From Sphingobium scionense (GTDB lineage: Bacteria > Pseudomonadota > Alphaproteobacteria > Sphingomonadales > Sphingomonadaceae): a DNA stretch of 64,000 nucleotides. How positions within the stretch are numbered: the stretch's first letter is position 1; each line of letters begins with the position of its first letter. The notes under the pieces were generated by a model. That model saw only the letters and a program-made list of their open reading frames with translations. It was not told the DNA's origin and did no database searches. This document shows, one piece after another, positions 1 through 8,604 of the stretch. Position numbers and translations under genes: made by a program. Location of the stretch: positions 124,001 to 188,000 of the forward strand of contig NZ_JACIEU010000005.1 in assembly GCF_014197035.1 (NCBI RefSeq), read 5' to 3'.

Positions 1-963
1 GACCTGCAGGTCGTGGAAAGCGTGTCGGCCCAGGTCGAACAGGCCGGCGCCACCACCATTTCCGCCCACACCCTGTTCGACATCGCCCGCAAGCTGCCCG
101 AGGGCAGCCAGGTGTCGCTGCAGGCGGCCGATGGCAAGATGCTGATCCAGGCCGGCCGCGCCCGCTTCAACCTGTCGACTCTGCCGCGCGACGACTTCCC
201 GGTGATCGCCGAGGGCGACCTGCCGACCAGCTTCGAACTGCCGGCCGAAACGCTCAAGCAGATCATCGACAAGACGCGCTTCGCGATCTCGACCGAAGAG
301 ACACGCTATTATCTGAACGGCATCTATTTCCACGTCTCGGACGAAGGCTCGCCGGTGCTCAAGGCGGCGGCGACCGACGGCCACCGTCTGGCGCGCGTCA
401 CCGTGCCCCGTCCGGACGGGGCGGATGGCATGCCGGGCATCATCATCCCCCGCAAGTGCATCGCGGAACTGCGCAAGCTGCTCGATGAGGTCGAGGGTTC
501 GGTCCAGATCAGCCTGTCGCCCAGCAAGATCCGCTTCGGTTTGGGCAACGCCATCCTGACCAGCAAGCTGATCGACGGCACGTTCCCGGATTACAGCCGT
601 GTCATCCCGACCGCGAACGACAAGCTGCTCAAGATCGACCCGCGCAGCTTTGAGGAAGGCGTAGACCGCGTCGCGACCATCGCCACCGAAAAGACCCGTG
701 CGGTCAAGATGAGCCTCGACAAGGACAAGATCACCCTGTCGGTCACCAGCCCCGAAAACGGCACGGCGGCCGAAGAAGTGCCCGGTGCCTTCCAGGGCGA
801 AGGCTTCGATATCGGTTTCAACGCCCGCTATCTGCTCGACATATTGGGTCAGATCGACACGGACATCGTCGAACTGCACCTGGCCGATGCCGCCGCGCCG
901 ACGCTGATCCGCGAAAATGACCGCAGCCCTGCCCTTTATGTGCTGATGCCGATGCGCGTTTGA
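1..963 (+). CDS. dnaN: DNA polymerase III subunit beta (sliding clamp), 5'-truncated
   Basis: The beta clamp encircles DNA and tethers DNA polymerase III and repair factors. The reading frame is open from base 1, so the gene begins outside the window. About 320 codons are present against the usual ~370, so roughly the first 50 residues are missing. Clamp signatures include TRYYLNGIYFH, ATDGHRLA in the middle domain and the C-terminal YVLMPMRV, where the typical ending is a PMRL-like tail. The second and third clamp domains are complete. The GTG at base 13 is only an internal codon. The next gene on the same strand starts about 90 bases later. Identity is very secure; only the true start is unknown. 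Confidence 0.97.
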   Translation, partial: DLQVVESVSAQVEQAGATTISAHTLFDIARKLPEGSQVSLQAADGKMLIQAGRARFNLSTLPRDDFPVIAEGDLPTSFELPAETLKQIIDKTRFAISTEETRYYLNGIYFHVSDEGSPVLKAAATDGHRLARVTVPRPDGADGMPGIIIPRKCIAELRKLLDEVEGSVQISLSPSKIRFGLGNAILTSKLIDGTFPDYSRVIPTANDKLLKIDPRSFEEGVDRVATIATEKTRAVKMSLDKDKITLSVTSPENGTAAEEVPGAFQGEGFDIGFNARYLLDILGQIDTDIVELHLADAAAPTLIRENDRSPALYVLMPMRV

Positions 964-1053
964 TCGGCGTTGCCGGCAGATATCTGAATATCCGGGAATC
1001 GCCCGGACCCGGCGGGTAATCGCTTCTCAAGCTTTGTCGGTTAGACGATCGGC

Positions 1054-3651
1054 ATGGCTATTGTCCGCAAACATGATCCGGATGCGCCGGCCAGGACCGC
1101 GAGCCTGCTTGTCTCGCTGGGGCTGGCCGAAAGCGGCACGGACGTCGCCGCTACCTGGATTTCGCGAAGTTTCACCCATGTCGCTGCGCTCTGGCCGCTG
1201 ATGCTGCTGGCCAAGCTGTGCGTCGCGGCTTTGCTCGGCATGCTCTCGCTTGCTCGGCCGGAACATGGCGCCCTGCTGTGCGCCGTGGTGCTGATCGATG
1301 GGCTGCTGATGCTGGTGCCGCGCTGGGGGCTGTTCCGCAATTTGCGGCCCCATATCCAGAATTGGCTGATGCTGCCTGCGCTCTTCTGCTCGGGGTTGAG
1401 CTTCAGCCTGTGGCTGGCGCAGGGCAATGGCGCGGCCATACCGTCGGCGGTGCCCGAAATGGCGATCGCGCTGCTGGCGGTCTGCATCGTCGGCGATCGG
1501 CGCCTGCTGGGGCTCAGCTATTTCATGGGGGCGTTGCTGGTGGCCGGCATCGCCCATGCCGGCATGGTGCATCTGGGGCTGCTGGCCAGTTGCCTGGCGG
1601 TGATGGCGATCGCCACCCTGCGTCAGGCGGCGGCGGATCGGGAGCGGGCGATCGAACAGCATCAGCAGGATCTCAAGGCGCAGCGATCCGACCGGCTGCT
1701 GGAAGAATATGAACTGTCCGGCCGTGGCTGGTTCTGGGAAACCGACCGCCAGAGCCGTATCACCTATATTTCGGCAACCCTGGCCGGACCGCTGGGCGTG
1801 GAAGTGGGCAGCCTGATCGGGCGGCTGCTCACCGACATCATCCAGCAGGGCGACCGGCAACAGGGCGATGGCGAGCGGACGCTCGGCTTCCACCTCTCGG
1901 CCCGGACCGGCTTTGCCGACATCGCCGTGCGCGCCGCGATCGCGCGCGAGGAACGCTGGTGGTCGATCTCGGGCGAACCGGTGTTCAACGAATATGGCCA
2001 GTTCCACGGCTTTCGCGGATCGGGCACCGACTTGACCGAAATGCGGCGCAGCCAGGCGGAAGTGACGCGCCTGGCCCAATATGATTCGCTGACCGGTCTC
2101 GCCAACCGGGTGCAGATGTTGCAGGCGCTGGAGCAGGCGGTGCTCGGTTCGCGCGGCAAGCAGGGCGAATGTGCGCTGATGATGCTCGACCTCGACCGGT
2201 TCAAGAGCGTCAACGACACGCTCGGCCATCCGGCCGGCGACGCGCTGCTGCGCCAGGTCAGCCAGCGGCTGCAGCGCGTGGTCGGCAATCAGGGGCTGGT
2301 CGGGCGCCAGGGCGGCGACGAGTTCAAGGTGCTGGTCCATGGCCGCCATGACCGCAACCGGCTCGGCCTGCTGGCACAGGCGATCATCAGCGCCGTATCG
2401 CAACCCTATTCGATCGAGGGCACGGGGGTGGTGATCGGCGTGTCGATCGGCATTTCCTTTTGTCCGGAAGATGGCGTCACCGCCGATGCCCTGATCCGCA
2501 ATGCGGACCTGGCGCTCTACAAGGCCAAGGGCGATGGGCGCGGCGTCTATCGCTTCTATTCGGCCGACATGCACGCCGATGCGGAAGACCGTCGCCAATT
2601 GGAGCAGGATTTGCGCCACGCCCTGACGGCGGACGGCCTGCATCTTGTCTATCAGCCGATCGTCTGTTCGACGACGGAGCGCATTACGGGCTATGAAGCC
2701 TTGCTGCGCTGGGATCATCCGACGCGCGGGCCGATATCGCCGGCGCTGTTTGTCCCCATTGCAGAGGATAGCGGTCTGATCGCGCCGATCGGCGAATGGG
2801 TGATGCGGACTGCCTGTCGTGACGCTGCGCAGTGGGAACAGGATATCCGCGTCGCGGTCAATGTGTCGGCGATGCAATTTGCCAATCCCGGCTTCCCGAC
2901 CACCGTCATGCAGGCGCTGGCGAGTGCGCAACTGGCGTCCGAACGGCTGGAGTTGGAAATCACCGAGAGCGTTTTCCTGAACGACGACGCCGGCACCGAC
3001 GCGATGTTCACCCGCCTCAAGGGGCTGGGCGTGCGGCTGGCGCTCGACGATTTCGGCACTGGCTATTCGTCGCTCGGCTATCTGAAGAAGGCGCCGTTCG
3101 ACAAGATCAAGATCGACCAGAGCTTCGTGCGTGGCGCCGCCATCCGGGGCAGCCGCAACAGCGCGATCATCAAGGCGATCGTCAGCCTGGCCGAGGCACT
3201 GGGCATGGACACCACGGCGGAAGGGGCCGAGACGCGCGACGAGCTGGACCTGATCCGGCAATTGGGGTGCAGCCATATCCAGGGCTATATCTACGGCCGG
3301 CCGATGCCCGCCGCGCAGGTGCTGGAAGGCCAGCGCACCAATGGCGTCTCCGCCCGGTCTGAAGGTTTCCAGTCGAGCCGGCCGGAGCGCAAGGCGATGC
3401 TGCGCACGGTTGCCGTCCATCATGACGGCCATGTCTATAATGGCCGCATCCGCAACATCTCCGCCACCGGCGCGATGATCGAGGGGCTGTGGAATGTGCC
3501 TGAAGGCACGCAGTTCGCGATCGACCTGTCTGAAGGGCAGAGCGTCGACGCGACCACCCGCTGGTCGCGCGAGGATCGCATGGGGGTGGAGTTCGCCGCT
3601 CCAATCGACCTCGCCCTGCTCCGTAGTCAGCCCAAGGCGCTGGCCGGATAG
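1054..3651 (+). CDS. Membrane-anchored GGDEF-EAL-PilZ cyclic-di-GMP protein
   Basis: Probable bifunctional c-di-GMP enzyme (diguanylate cyclase plus phosphodiesterase) with its own c-di-GMP-binding module. Hydrophobic segments occupy about residues 45-190. A PAS-like region follows (WFWETD near 225), then a GGDEF domain with an intact GGDEF at about 420-424. The EAL domain has YEALLRW near 548 and DDFGTGYSS near 664. A C-terminal PilZ domain occupies about 770-860, with NISATG and a Lys in place of the second Arg of RxxxR (RPERK). Both catalytic motifs look intact, so the net activity cannot be predicted. Its closing motif RWSREDRMGVEF resembles that of the PilZ protein at 52 kb. No clear Shine-Dalgarno precedes the ATG. 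Confidence 0.93.
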   Translation: MAIVRKHDPDAPARTASLLVSLGLAESGTDVAATWISRSFTHVAALWPLMLLAKLCVAALLGMLSLARPEHGALLCAVVLIDGLLMLVPRWGLFRNLRPHIQNWLMLPALFCSGLSFSLWLAQGNGAAIPSAVPEMAIALLAVCIVGDRRLLGLSYFMGALLVAGIAHAGMVHLGLLASCLAVMAIATLRQAAADRERAIEQHQQDLKAQRSDRLLEEYELSGRGWFWETDRQSRITYISATLAGPLGVEVGSLIGRLLTDIIQQGDRQQGDGERTLGFHLSARTGFADIAVRAAIAREERWWSISGEPVFNEYGQFHGFRGSGTDLTEMRRSQAEVTRLAQYDSLTGLANRVQMLQALEQAVLGSRGKQGECALMMLDLDRFKSVNDTLGHPAGDALLRQVSQRLQRVVGNQGLVGRQGGDEFKVLVHGRHDRNRLGLLAQAIISAVSQPYSIEGTGVVIGVSIGISFCPEDGVTADALIRNADLALYKAKGDGRGVYRFYSADMHADAEDRRQLEQDLRHALTADGLHLVYQPIVCSTTERITGYEALLRWDHPTRGPISPALFVPIAEDSGLIAPIGEWVMRTACRDAAQWEQDIRVAVNVSAMQFANPGFPTTVMQALASAQLASERLELEITESVFLNDDAGTDAMFTRLKGLGVRLALDDFGTGYSSLGYLKKAPFDKIKIDQSFVRGAAIRGSRNSAIIKAIVSLAEALGMDTTAEGAETRDELDLIRQLGCSHIQGYIYGRPMPAAQVLEGQRTNGVSARSEGFQSSRPERKAMLRTVAVHHDGHVYNGRIRNISATGAMIEGLWNVPEGTQFAIDLSEGQSVDATTRWSREDRMGVEFAAPIDLALLRSQPKALAG

Positions 3652-3659
3652 AGGATGAA

Positions 3660-3694
3660 GGCCGGCCGGGCATTGCCCGACCGGCCGATCTTTC
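3660..3694 (+). terminator. Probable hairpin terminator between convergent genes
   Basis: A 12-bp stem with one mismatch (3660-3671 pairing with 3675-3686, 3-nt loop) is followed by GATCTTTC. It sits nine bases after the GGDEF gene stop and overlaps the 3' end of the convergent TonB receptor gene. The T tract is weak, so it may act as a terminator or merely as an RNA-stabilising hairpin. Confidence 0.5.
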
Positions 3695-6569
3695 AGAAGA
3701 ACAGCTTGCGGAAGCTGACCGACACGGTCCGGCCGAGCGGATCGAGATAGCCCTGCTGATAGCGGACCGGCGTCGCTCCGGTCGCGTCGGTCACGTCCCG
3801 GCGGGTGTTGAAGATATTGTCGATCCCGATCGACACGCGCGCACCGCGCAGGAAGGGATGGGCCTTCACCAGGCTGGGCATCTGGCCGAAATTGGCGAAC
3901 AGCCGCAGATTGGCCGTGGCCAGGCTACCAAAGTCCAGCCGCGAACTGCCGCCCAGTGCGCCATCGACATGGGTGCCGCTTTCCCAGTTCACGCCCAGCC
4001 GGCCGCCAATGCCATTGTTCACATAGCCGACACGGGCCTGCAATTCGTGACGCGGCTGCCCGCCCGAGGAGCCGACTGCATCGCCGTCGAGCAGGTTGAG
4101 TTCGGGCACGCCCGGCGCGATCAGGATGCTCTCTGTCAGGTGCCAGGTATGATAGAGGCTGAAGGTCAGCCGCCCGCCGGCCTGGCCGGCGCCGGGGCCA
4201 CGGAAACCGCCCGGCCCACCAAAGCCGCCGCCCGGACCACCGGGACCACCCGGTCCGCGCGGACCATCGCCACCGCCCTGCGCATTGTCGCCGCCACCTT
4301 GACCGCCATTCTGGCCACCGGGGCCATCATTGCCGCGCTGGTTGTTGTCGCCTTCGCCGCGGGGCGCGCCGTCATTGCCCTCGCCGCGTGAGGGACCGCC
4401 CTCGCGATTGCCCTGCGCGCCGTCGCGCGGGCCGCGATTGCCGAAGGCTGCACGCATGTCCTGCAATTCCTTGGGCCGATCCTCGGGCTTGGCGCCGGCT
4501 GCGCGCCACGCCTCGATCACCTTCTGGATATGCGACTTCAGCGAGAGGGAGAGGTCGAAGCCCCAGCGCAACTGCTCGCTCTGCGAACGCAGATAGTTGA
4601 TCGGTCGCCCGTCGATGCTCAGCAACTGGCCATCCTCGTCGCGCATGAAGCGCTGCGGGAAGGCCGCCTCGATCGCCGGGGTCGGCGTCGGGAAGGCGGA
4701 AATGGGGTTGCTGGTCCGGCTGTTGAGATAGGTGGCCGTCAGCGTCAGGTTCGGCGTCTCGAACGGTTTGATCCGGGCATTGATGCGGAACTGGTCGCGC
4801 GTGCTGGACCGCAGGTCGGGATTGCCGCCGGAAAATTGCGTGACGAACACCGTCTGGCCGGTGGCATAGTCGAACACCGACACGTTGGGCGTCGAAATCA
4901 CCGGATCGTTGATCTGCGTGCCGGTCGGCGCCGACTTGTCCTGATTGGCGGATACCAGCAACTGCACCGCCGGCACCGGCCGCCAGCGCAGGCCATAGCC
5001 CAGCGTCGACAGCGTGCCGAAATCCGACAGATGCTGCGCGCCGGCGTTCATGTTGACGCCGACATCGCCGATCGCGCCCAGGAAACCCTTGGACCGGCTG
5101 GTCAGCGGTATGTCGAAGCTGACCTGTCCGCTTGCAATCTCACGATTATAGTCAAGGCCGCGTTCGACGCCCGACCGCACCGAATTGCTTTCAAAGCCGT
5201 TGGCCGACGCGCCAACCCGCACTGACGTCATGACATTGCCGGCCGGCAGGGTCAGCAGCGATCCGCTGACCAGCATGTCGCCGCCGATCGCGCGCGATTG
5301 CGACCGGGCGCGGTCGGTCAGGCGCGATTGCAGCAGGTCGGCGGTGAAGGCACCATAGGGATTGACGCTGGCCGATCCGGCATCGAGCGCGGCCTGAATG
5401 CCGCCCGTGTCGACGCCGCGATCGGTCCGGGTGCGGGTGTCGGAAATGTCGCCATTGCCGGTGAAGGACCATTGCCAGGTGCCGCCCAGCCGGCCGTTCA
5501 GCGTGACGCCGACATGGCCGGTGGTGCCGCGGATCTTCTGTCCCAGCGCGCCGGCCTGTTCCAGATAGCGATAGAGGCGGACATCGTCGCCAAAGGCGGA
5601 GAAGGGATTGCCGCCGGGCAGGGTGAGGGTAGCGGCCGACAGGCCCTGGAGCGAATCATTGTCGGACAGTTCCAGCCGGCCGTTGATCGTCGCCGATACG
5701 CCGCCCAGCGCGCGCGCCAGCGTCGCGTTGGCGGAAAAATTCTCGGTCGCGGGGCTGAGCGTGCGATATTTGCTCAGATTGCTGACGCTGGTCTGGTTCG
5801 CGCCGGCGACGAAATCATTGAGGCCGGGGGCGCCATTGGCAGCGCTGCCGGGCACGCTGGCGACCGTCACGGTCTGGCCGGCGGCCGCCGACAGGGCCGG
5901 GTCGATCTCCGTCCCGCGGTCGATCGCGGTGATGTTGCCGGCCAGCGAATAGGGCATGCTGGGCGCCGCAGCATTGATGCCGCGCTCGCTCTCCAGCAGA
6001 TTGTCGGCCCGGCTATATTTGACGTTCAGCGTCAGCCGATTGTCGCCCTGGATGCGCAGAACGCCCACTTCGCCCTGGCCATTTTCGCGCCCGCCATCGG
6101 TCGTCGTGCCCCCGCGCAGATCGACAGTGGTCGCGCGGAAACGCTGGCGCAGGACGATGTTCACCACCTTCTGCGTCGGCGCATAGCCATAGGACAGGGC
6201 CACTTCCTCGGGCAGAATGTCGACCCGCGACACCGCTTCGGATGGCAGGTCGGAAATTTCCGAGAAGCTGGAAATGCGTTTGCCGTTCAGCAGGATGACC
6301 GGCGTGCCGTTGGTTTGCGGCGACAATTCGGTGATGATTTCGGAAATCGACGTGACGCCCAGTGCCCGGACATCGGCGGGCGACAATTGCTGTTCGGGTT
6401 TGATGTCGCCGGGCACCGCGCCACGCTGGACCGCGCCGGTGACGATGATCTCGTCGCCCTCGTCGCCCTGTGCCGGCGGAGCCTTCTGTTCGGTTTCCTG
6501 CGCCATCAGCGCGCCAGGCGCCACGCCCGGCATCAATGAAAACAGCAGCAGCGACGTTATCTTGCGCAC
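3693..6569 (-). CDS. TonB-dependent receptor with Gly/Pro/Asn-rich barrel insertion
   Basis: Outer-membrane active-uptake channel of 958 residues; the substrate is not predictable. An N-terminal signal peptide (MRKITSLLLFSLMPG...ALMAQ) is followed by a TonB-box-like DEIIVTGA near residue 40. The plug contains PVILLNGKRISSF and SRVDILPEEVALSYGYAP. A long beta-barrel follows and ends in the aromatic VSFRKLFF, typical of outer-membrane proteins. Residues about 695-797 form a charged then glycine-rich low-complexity insertion lying between barrel strands, a striking oddity. Its divergent neighbour is an exported M28 peptidase, with a 223-bp shared promoter region that holds two TTGTCGCAA sites. 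The family is certain; the ligand is unknown. Confidence 0.9.
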   Translation of the reverse strand: MRKITSLLLFSLMPGVAPGALMAQETEQKAPPAQGDEGDEIIVTGAVQRGAVPGDIKPEQQLSPADVRALGVTSISEIITELSPQTNGTPVILLNGKRISSFSEISDLPSEAVSRVDILPEEVALSYGYAPTQKVVNIVLRQRFRATTVDLRGGTTTDGGRENGQGEVGVLRIQGDNRLTLNVKYSRADNLLESERGINAAAPSMPYSLAGNITAIDRGTEIDPALSAAAGQTVTVASVPGSAANGAPGLNDFVAGANQTSVSNLSKYRTLSPATENFSANATLARALGGVSATINGRLELSDNDSLQGLSAATLTLPGGNPFSAFGDDVRLYRYLEQAGALGQKIRGTTGHVGVTLNGRLGGTWQWSFTGNGDISDTRTRTDRGVDTGGIQAALDAGSASVNPYGAFTADLLQSRLTDRARSQSRAIGGDMLVSGSLLTLPAGNVMTSVRVGASANGFESNSVRSGVERGLDYNREIASGQVSFDIPLTSRSKGFLGAIGDVGVNMNAGAQHLSDFGTLSTLGYGLRWRPVPAVQLLVSANQDKSAPTGTQINDPVISTPNVSVFDYATGQTVFVTQFSGGNPDLRSSTRDQFRINARIKPFETPNLTLTATYLNSRTSNPISAFPTPTPAIEAAFPQRFMRDEDGQLLSIDGRPINYLRSQSEQLRWGFDLSLSLKSHIQKVIEAWRAAGAKPEDRPKELQDMRAAFGNRGPRDGAQGNREGGPSRGEGNDGAPRGEGDNNQRGNDGPGGQNGGQGGGDNAQGGGDGPRGPGGPGGPGGGFGGPGGFRGPGAGQAGGRLTFSLYHTWHLTESILIAPGVPELNLLDGDAVGSSGGQPRHELQARVGYVNNGIGGRLGVNWESGTHVDGALGGSSRLDFGSLATANLRLFANFGQMPSLVKAHPFLRGARVSIGIDNIFNTRRDVTDATGATPVRYQQGYLDPLGRTVSVSFRKLFF

Positions 6570-6618
6570 GCGAATTTACCCCTAATCTGGACCCTGGCAG
6601 GATCTCGTTTAGCCGGCA

Positions 6619-6668
6619 CTTGTCGCAAAAATCTGGCATGGCCAAGACAGATTTGTCGCAAAGTGTAA
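6619..6668. promoter_or_regulatory. Two TTGTCGCAA sites in the divergent promoter region
   Basis: TTGTCGCAA occurs at 6620-6628 and again at 6653-6661, 33 bp apart (about three helical turns), between the divergent TonB receptor and M28 peptidase genes. The second copy extends to TGTCGCAAAGTGTAA, which recurs exactly at 55120-55134 upstream of an RcnB-like gene. It is a candidate shared operator or promoter element; function is inferred only from position and recurrence. Confidence 0.4.
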
Positions 6669-6792
6669 CGGCGCGTCACATGGTGCAACAAATATGGTTT
6701 CGGGCGTGATCGGCCTCACTTGCGGTCCCGTGTCAGTCGGGCATAGACGGGCTTTCGCGGCCGCGCCTGACGGCCAGACGAAGGGGGATTAT

Positions 6793-8397
6793 ATGCGCCA
6801 TTCCATCATCCTGCTGCCCTTGCTGTGCCTGGCCGCGCCGGTCGCCGCGCAGCAACCCGACGATCTCAACCGCGTCATCGATGAAGGGCTGAACCACAGC
6901 CAGGTGATGCAGATCGCCCAGCATCTGACCGACGATATTGGCGGGCGCATGACCAATTCGCCACAGATGCGGCAGGCCGAGGCCTGGACCGCAGACCAGT
7001 TTCGCCAATGGGGGCTCAGCAACGTCCGCAAGCAGGGCTTCCGTTTCGGTCGCGGCTGGTGGATCGCCGGCTCCTCGGTGAAGATGGTCAGCCCCCGCCC
7101 GATCCAGCTCACGGCCATCCCCATCGCCTGGACGCCGCCGACCAATGGCGTGCTGAGTGCGCCGATCATCGTTGCGCCGATGAAGAAGGAGCGCGATTTC
7201 GACGCCTGGCGCGGCAAGCTCGCCGGCAAGATCGTGCTGGTGTCGCTGCCCGGCACGGGCGACGAGCCGAACGAGGCCGCCTTCCAGCGGCTGAAGGGTG
7301 AGGATATCGAGAAGCTCGACAGGTTCGAGCAGCCCAAGAATGATCCGGCGTCGCTGGAGCGGCTGATGAAGCGCCTCAGCTTCATCCGCAAGCTGGAGGC
7401 CTTCCTGAAGGCCGAGGGGGCGGTCGGCTGGGCGCGTCAATCCTATCGCGACGGCAAGCTGTTGCATGGCGAAGGCTATGATTTCGGCGTCAACGACACG
7501 GCCGCGCTGCCCGGCGTCGAGATCGCGGCGGAAGATTATCGCCGTCTCGCTCGCCTCGCCAAGACCGGCCCGGCGCCTGTGCTGGAAATCAACAGCGACG
7601 TCCGTTTCGACGACAGCGACGTCAACGCCTACAACATCCTGGCCGATATCCCCGGCAGCGATCCCAAGGCCGGCTATGTCATGGCCGGCGCGCATCTCGA
7701 CAGCTGGGTCGCGGGCGATGGCGCGGCGGACAATGGCGCGGGCAGCGCTATGATCATGGAGGCTGCACGCATCCTCAAATCACTCGGGATCAAACCGAAG
7801 CGAACGATCCGCTTCGCGCTATGGTCGGGCGAGGAACAGGGGCTGTTCGGCTCCATGGCCTATGTCGACGAATATCTCGCCACCCGCGCACCGGGGCCGA
7901 AGGAGGAACAGGGGCGGGAGGAAATGTATTTCCGCTACAAGACCCGTTTCCCGATCACGCCCAAGCCCGGCTATGCGGACCTGAAAGCCTATTTCAACAT
8001 CGACAATGGCTCGGGCAAGCTGCGCGGCCTCTATGCCGAACGCAATGTCGCGGCCGTCTCGCTGTTGCGCGAATGGCTGAGCCCCTTTGCCAGCATGGGC
8101 GCCGGCAATGTCGTGTCGCAGCCGACCGACGGCACCGACCATGAATATATGCAGGCGATCGGCGTGCCGGGCTACCAGTTCATCCAGGATCCGCTCGACT
8201 ATGAAAGCCGGGTCCATCACAGCGGCATCGACACCTTCGATCATCTGAAGGCGGAGGATATGCGCCAGGGCGCGGTCGTCCTCGCCGGCCTGCTGCTGCA
8301 GGCGGCGAACAGCGACAAGACGCTGCCACGCATGCCGCTGCCGACCCAGCCGGCGGTCAGCGATCCGTTCAAATATGAGGATCCGTCGCTGGATTGA
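6793..8397 (+). CDS. Secreted M28-family zinc metallopeptidase
   Basis: Probable exported aminopeptidase or carboxypeptidase of the M28/M20 fold, 534 residues. I chose the ATG at 6793 because a classic signal peptide follows (MRHSIILLPLLCLAAPVAAQ) and a purine-rich AAGGGGGA lies just upstream; the longer open frame from 6694 has no such features. Zinc-site motifs are AGAHLDSW, GDGAADNGAG, WSGEEQGLFGS and the late RVHHSGIDTFDHL histidine segment, all in canonical order. A PA-like inserted domain probably occupies about residues 100-240. It is divergent from the TonB receptor, so peptide processing and uptake could be linked, but that is inference. Confidence 0.9.
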   Translation: MRHSIILLPLLCLAAPVAAQQPDDLNRVIDEGLNHSQVMQIAQHLTDDIGGRMTNSPQMRQAEAWTADQFRQWGLSNVRKQGFRFGRGWWIAGSSVKMVSPRPIQLTAIPIAWTPPTNGVLSAPIIVAPMKKERDFDAWRGKLAGKIVLVSLPGTGDEPNEAAFQRLKGEDIEKLDRFEQPKNDPASLERLMKRLSFIRKLEAFLKAEGAVGWARQSYRDGKLLHGEGYDFGVNDTAALPGVEIAAEDYRRLARLAKTGPAPVLEINSDVRFDDSDVNAYNILADIPGSDPKAGYVMAGAHLDSWVAGDGAADNGAGSAMIMEAARILKSLGIKPKRTIRFALWSGEEQGLFGSMAYVDEYLATRAPGPKEEQGREEMYFRYKTRFPITPKPGYADLKAYFNIDNGSGKLRGLYAERNVAAVSLLREWLSPFASMGAGNVVSQPTDGTDHEYMQAIGVPGYQFIQDPLDYESRVHHSGIDTFDHLKAEDMRQGAVVLAGLLLQAANSDKTLPRMPLPTQPAVSDPFKYEDPSLD

Positions 8398-8490
8398 TTG
8401 AAAAGGGCGGGGCGGCGGTGTCGCCGCCTCGCTTAGGGGCGATCGACATTCAGATGATGACGTGACGAAAATGGTGGTTTTCCGTGACCC

Positions 8491-8518
8491 TTGAAACGAG
8501 TCACGTGCCTCGTTTCAA
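8491..8518. repeat. Perfect 10-bp inverted repeat with palindromic loop
   Basis: TTGAAACGAG (8491-8500) pairs with CTCGTTTCAA (8509-8518) around an 8-nt loop containing CACGTG. A second, 15-base palindrome (CGTACTT-A-AAGTACG) follows at 8524-8538. Both lie in the gap between two convergent genes. There is no T tract, so these are not typical intrinsic terminators; they form the outer part of a larger intergenic element. Confidence 0.7.
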
Positions 8519-8566
8519 CGCAGCGTACTTAAAGTACGTGAGCACCGGAAGCGCGGAGAACCGCCA

Positions 8567-8604
8567 TTTGCAGGCCGTCAGGGCTGAATGTCGATTGGCC
8601 CTAG
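8567..8604. repeat. 38-bp dispersed repeat, copy 1
   Basis: This segment matches 40987-41024 at 32 of 38 positions. In both places it ends at the TAG stop codon of a minus-strand gene, so it forms the immediate 3' flank of two unrelated genes. It may be a small non-autonomous element or a conserved mRNA 3' end. Confidence 0.75.

Noticed and set aside
1027..3432. 801-residue open frame on the minus strand opposite the GGDEF-EAL-PilZ gene
   Set aside because: Antisense shadow of a strongly supported gene; the translation is His/Gln/Arg-rich with no motif, as expected from a GC-rich complementary frame.
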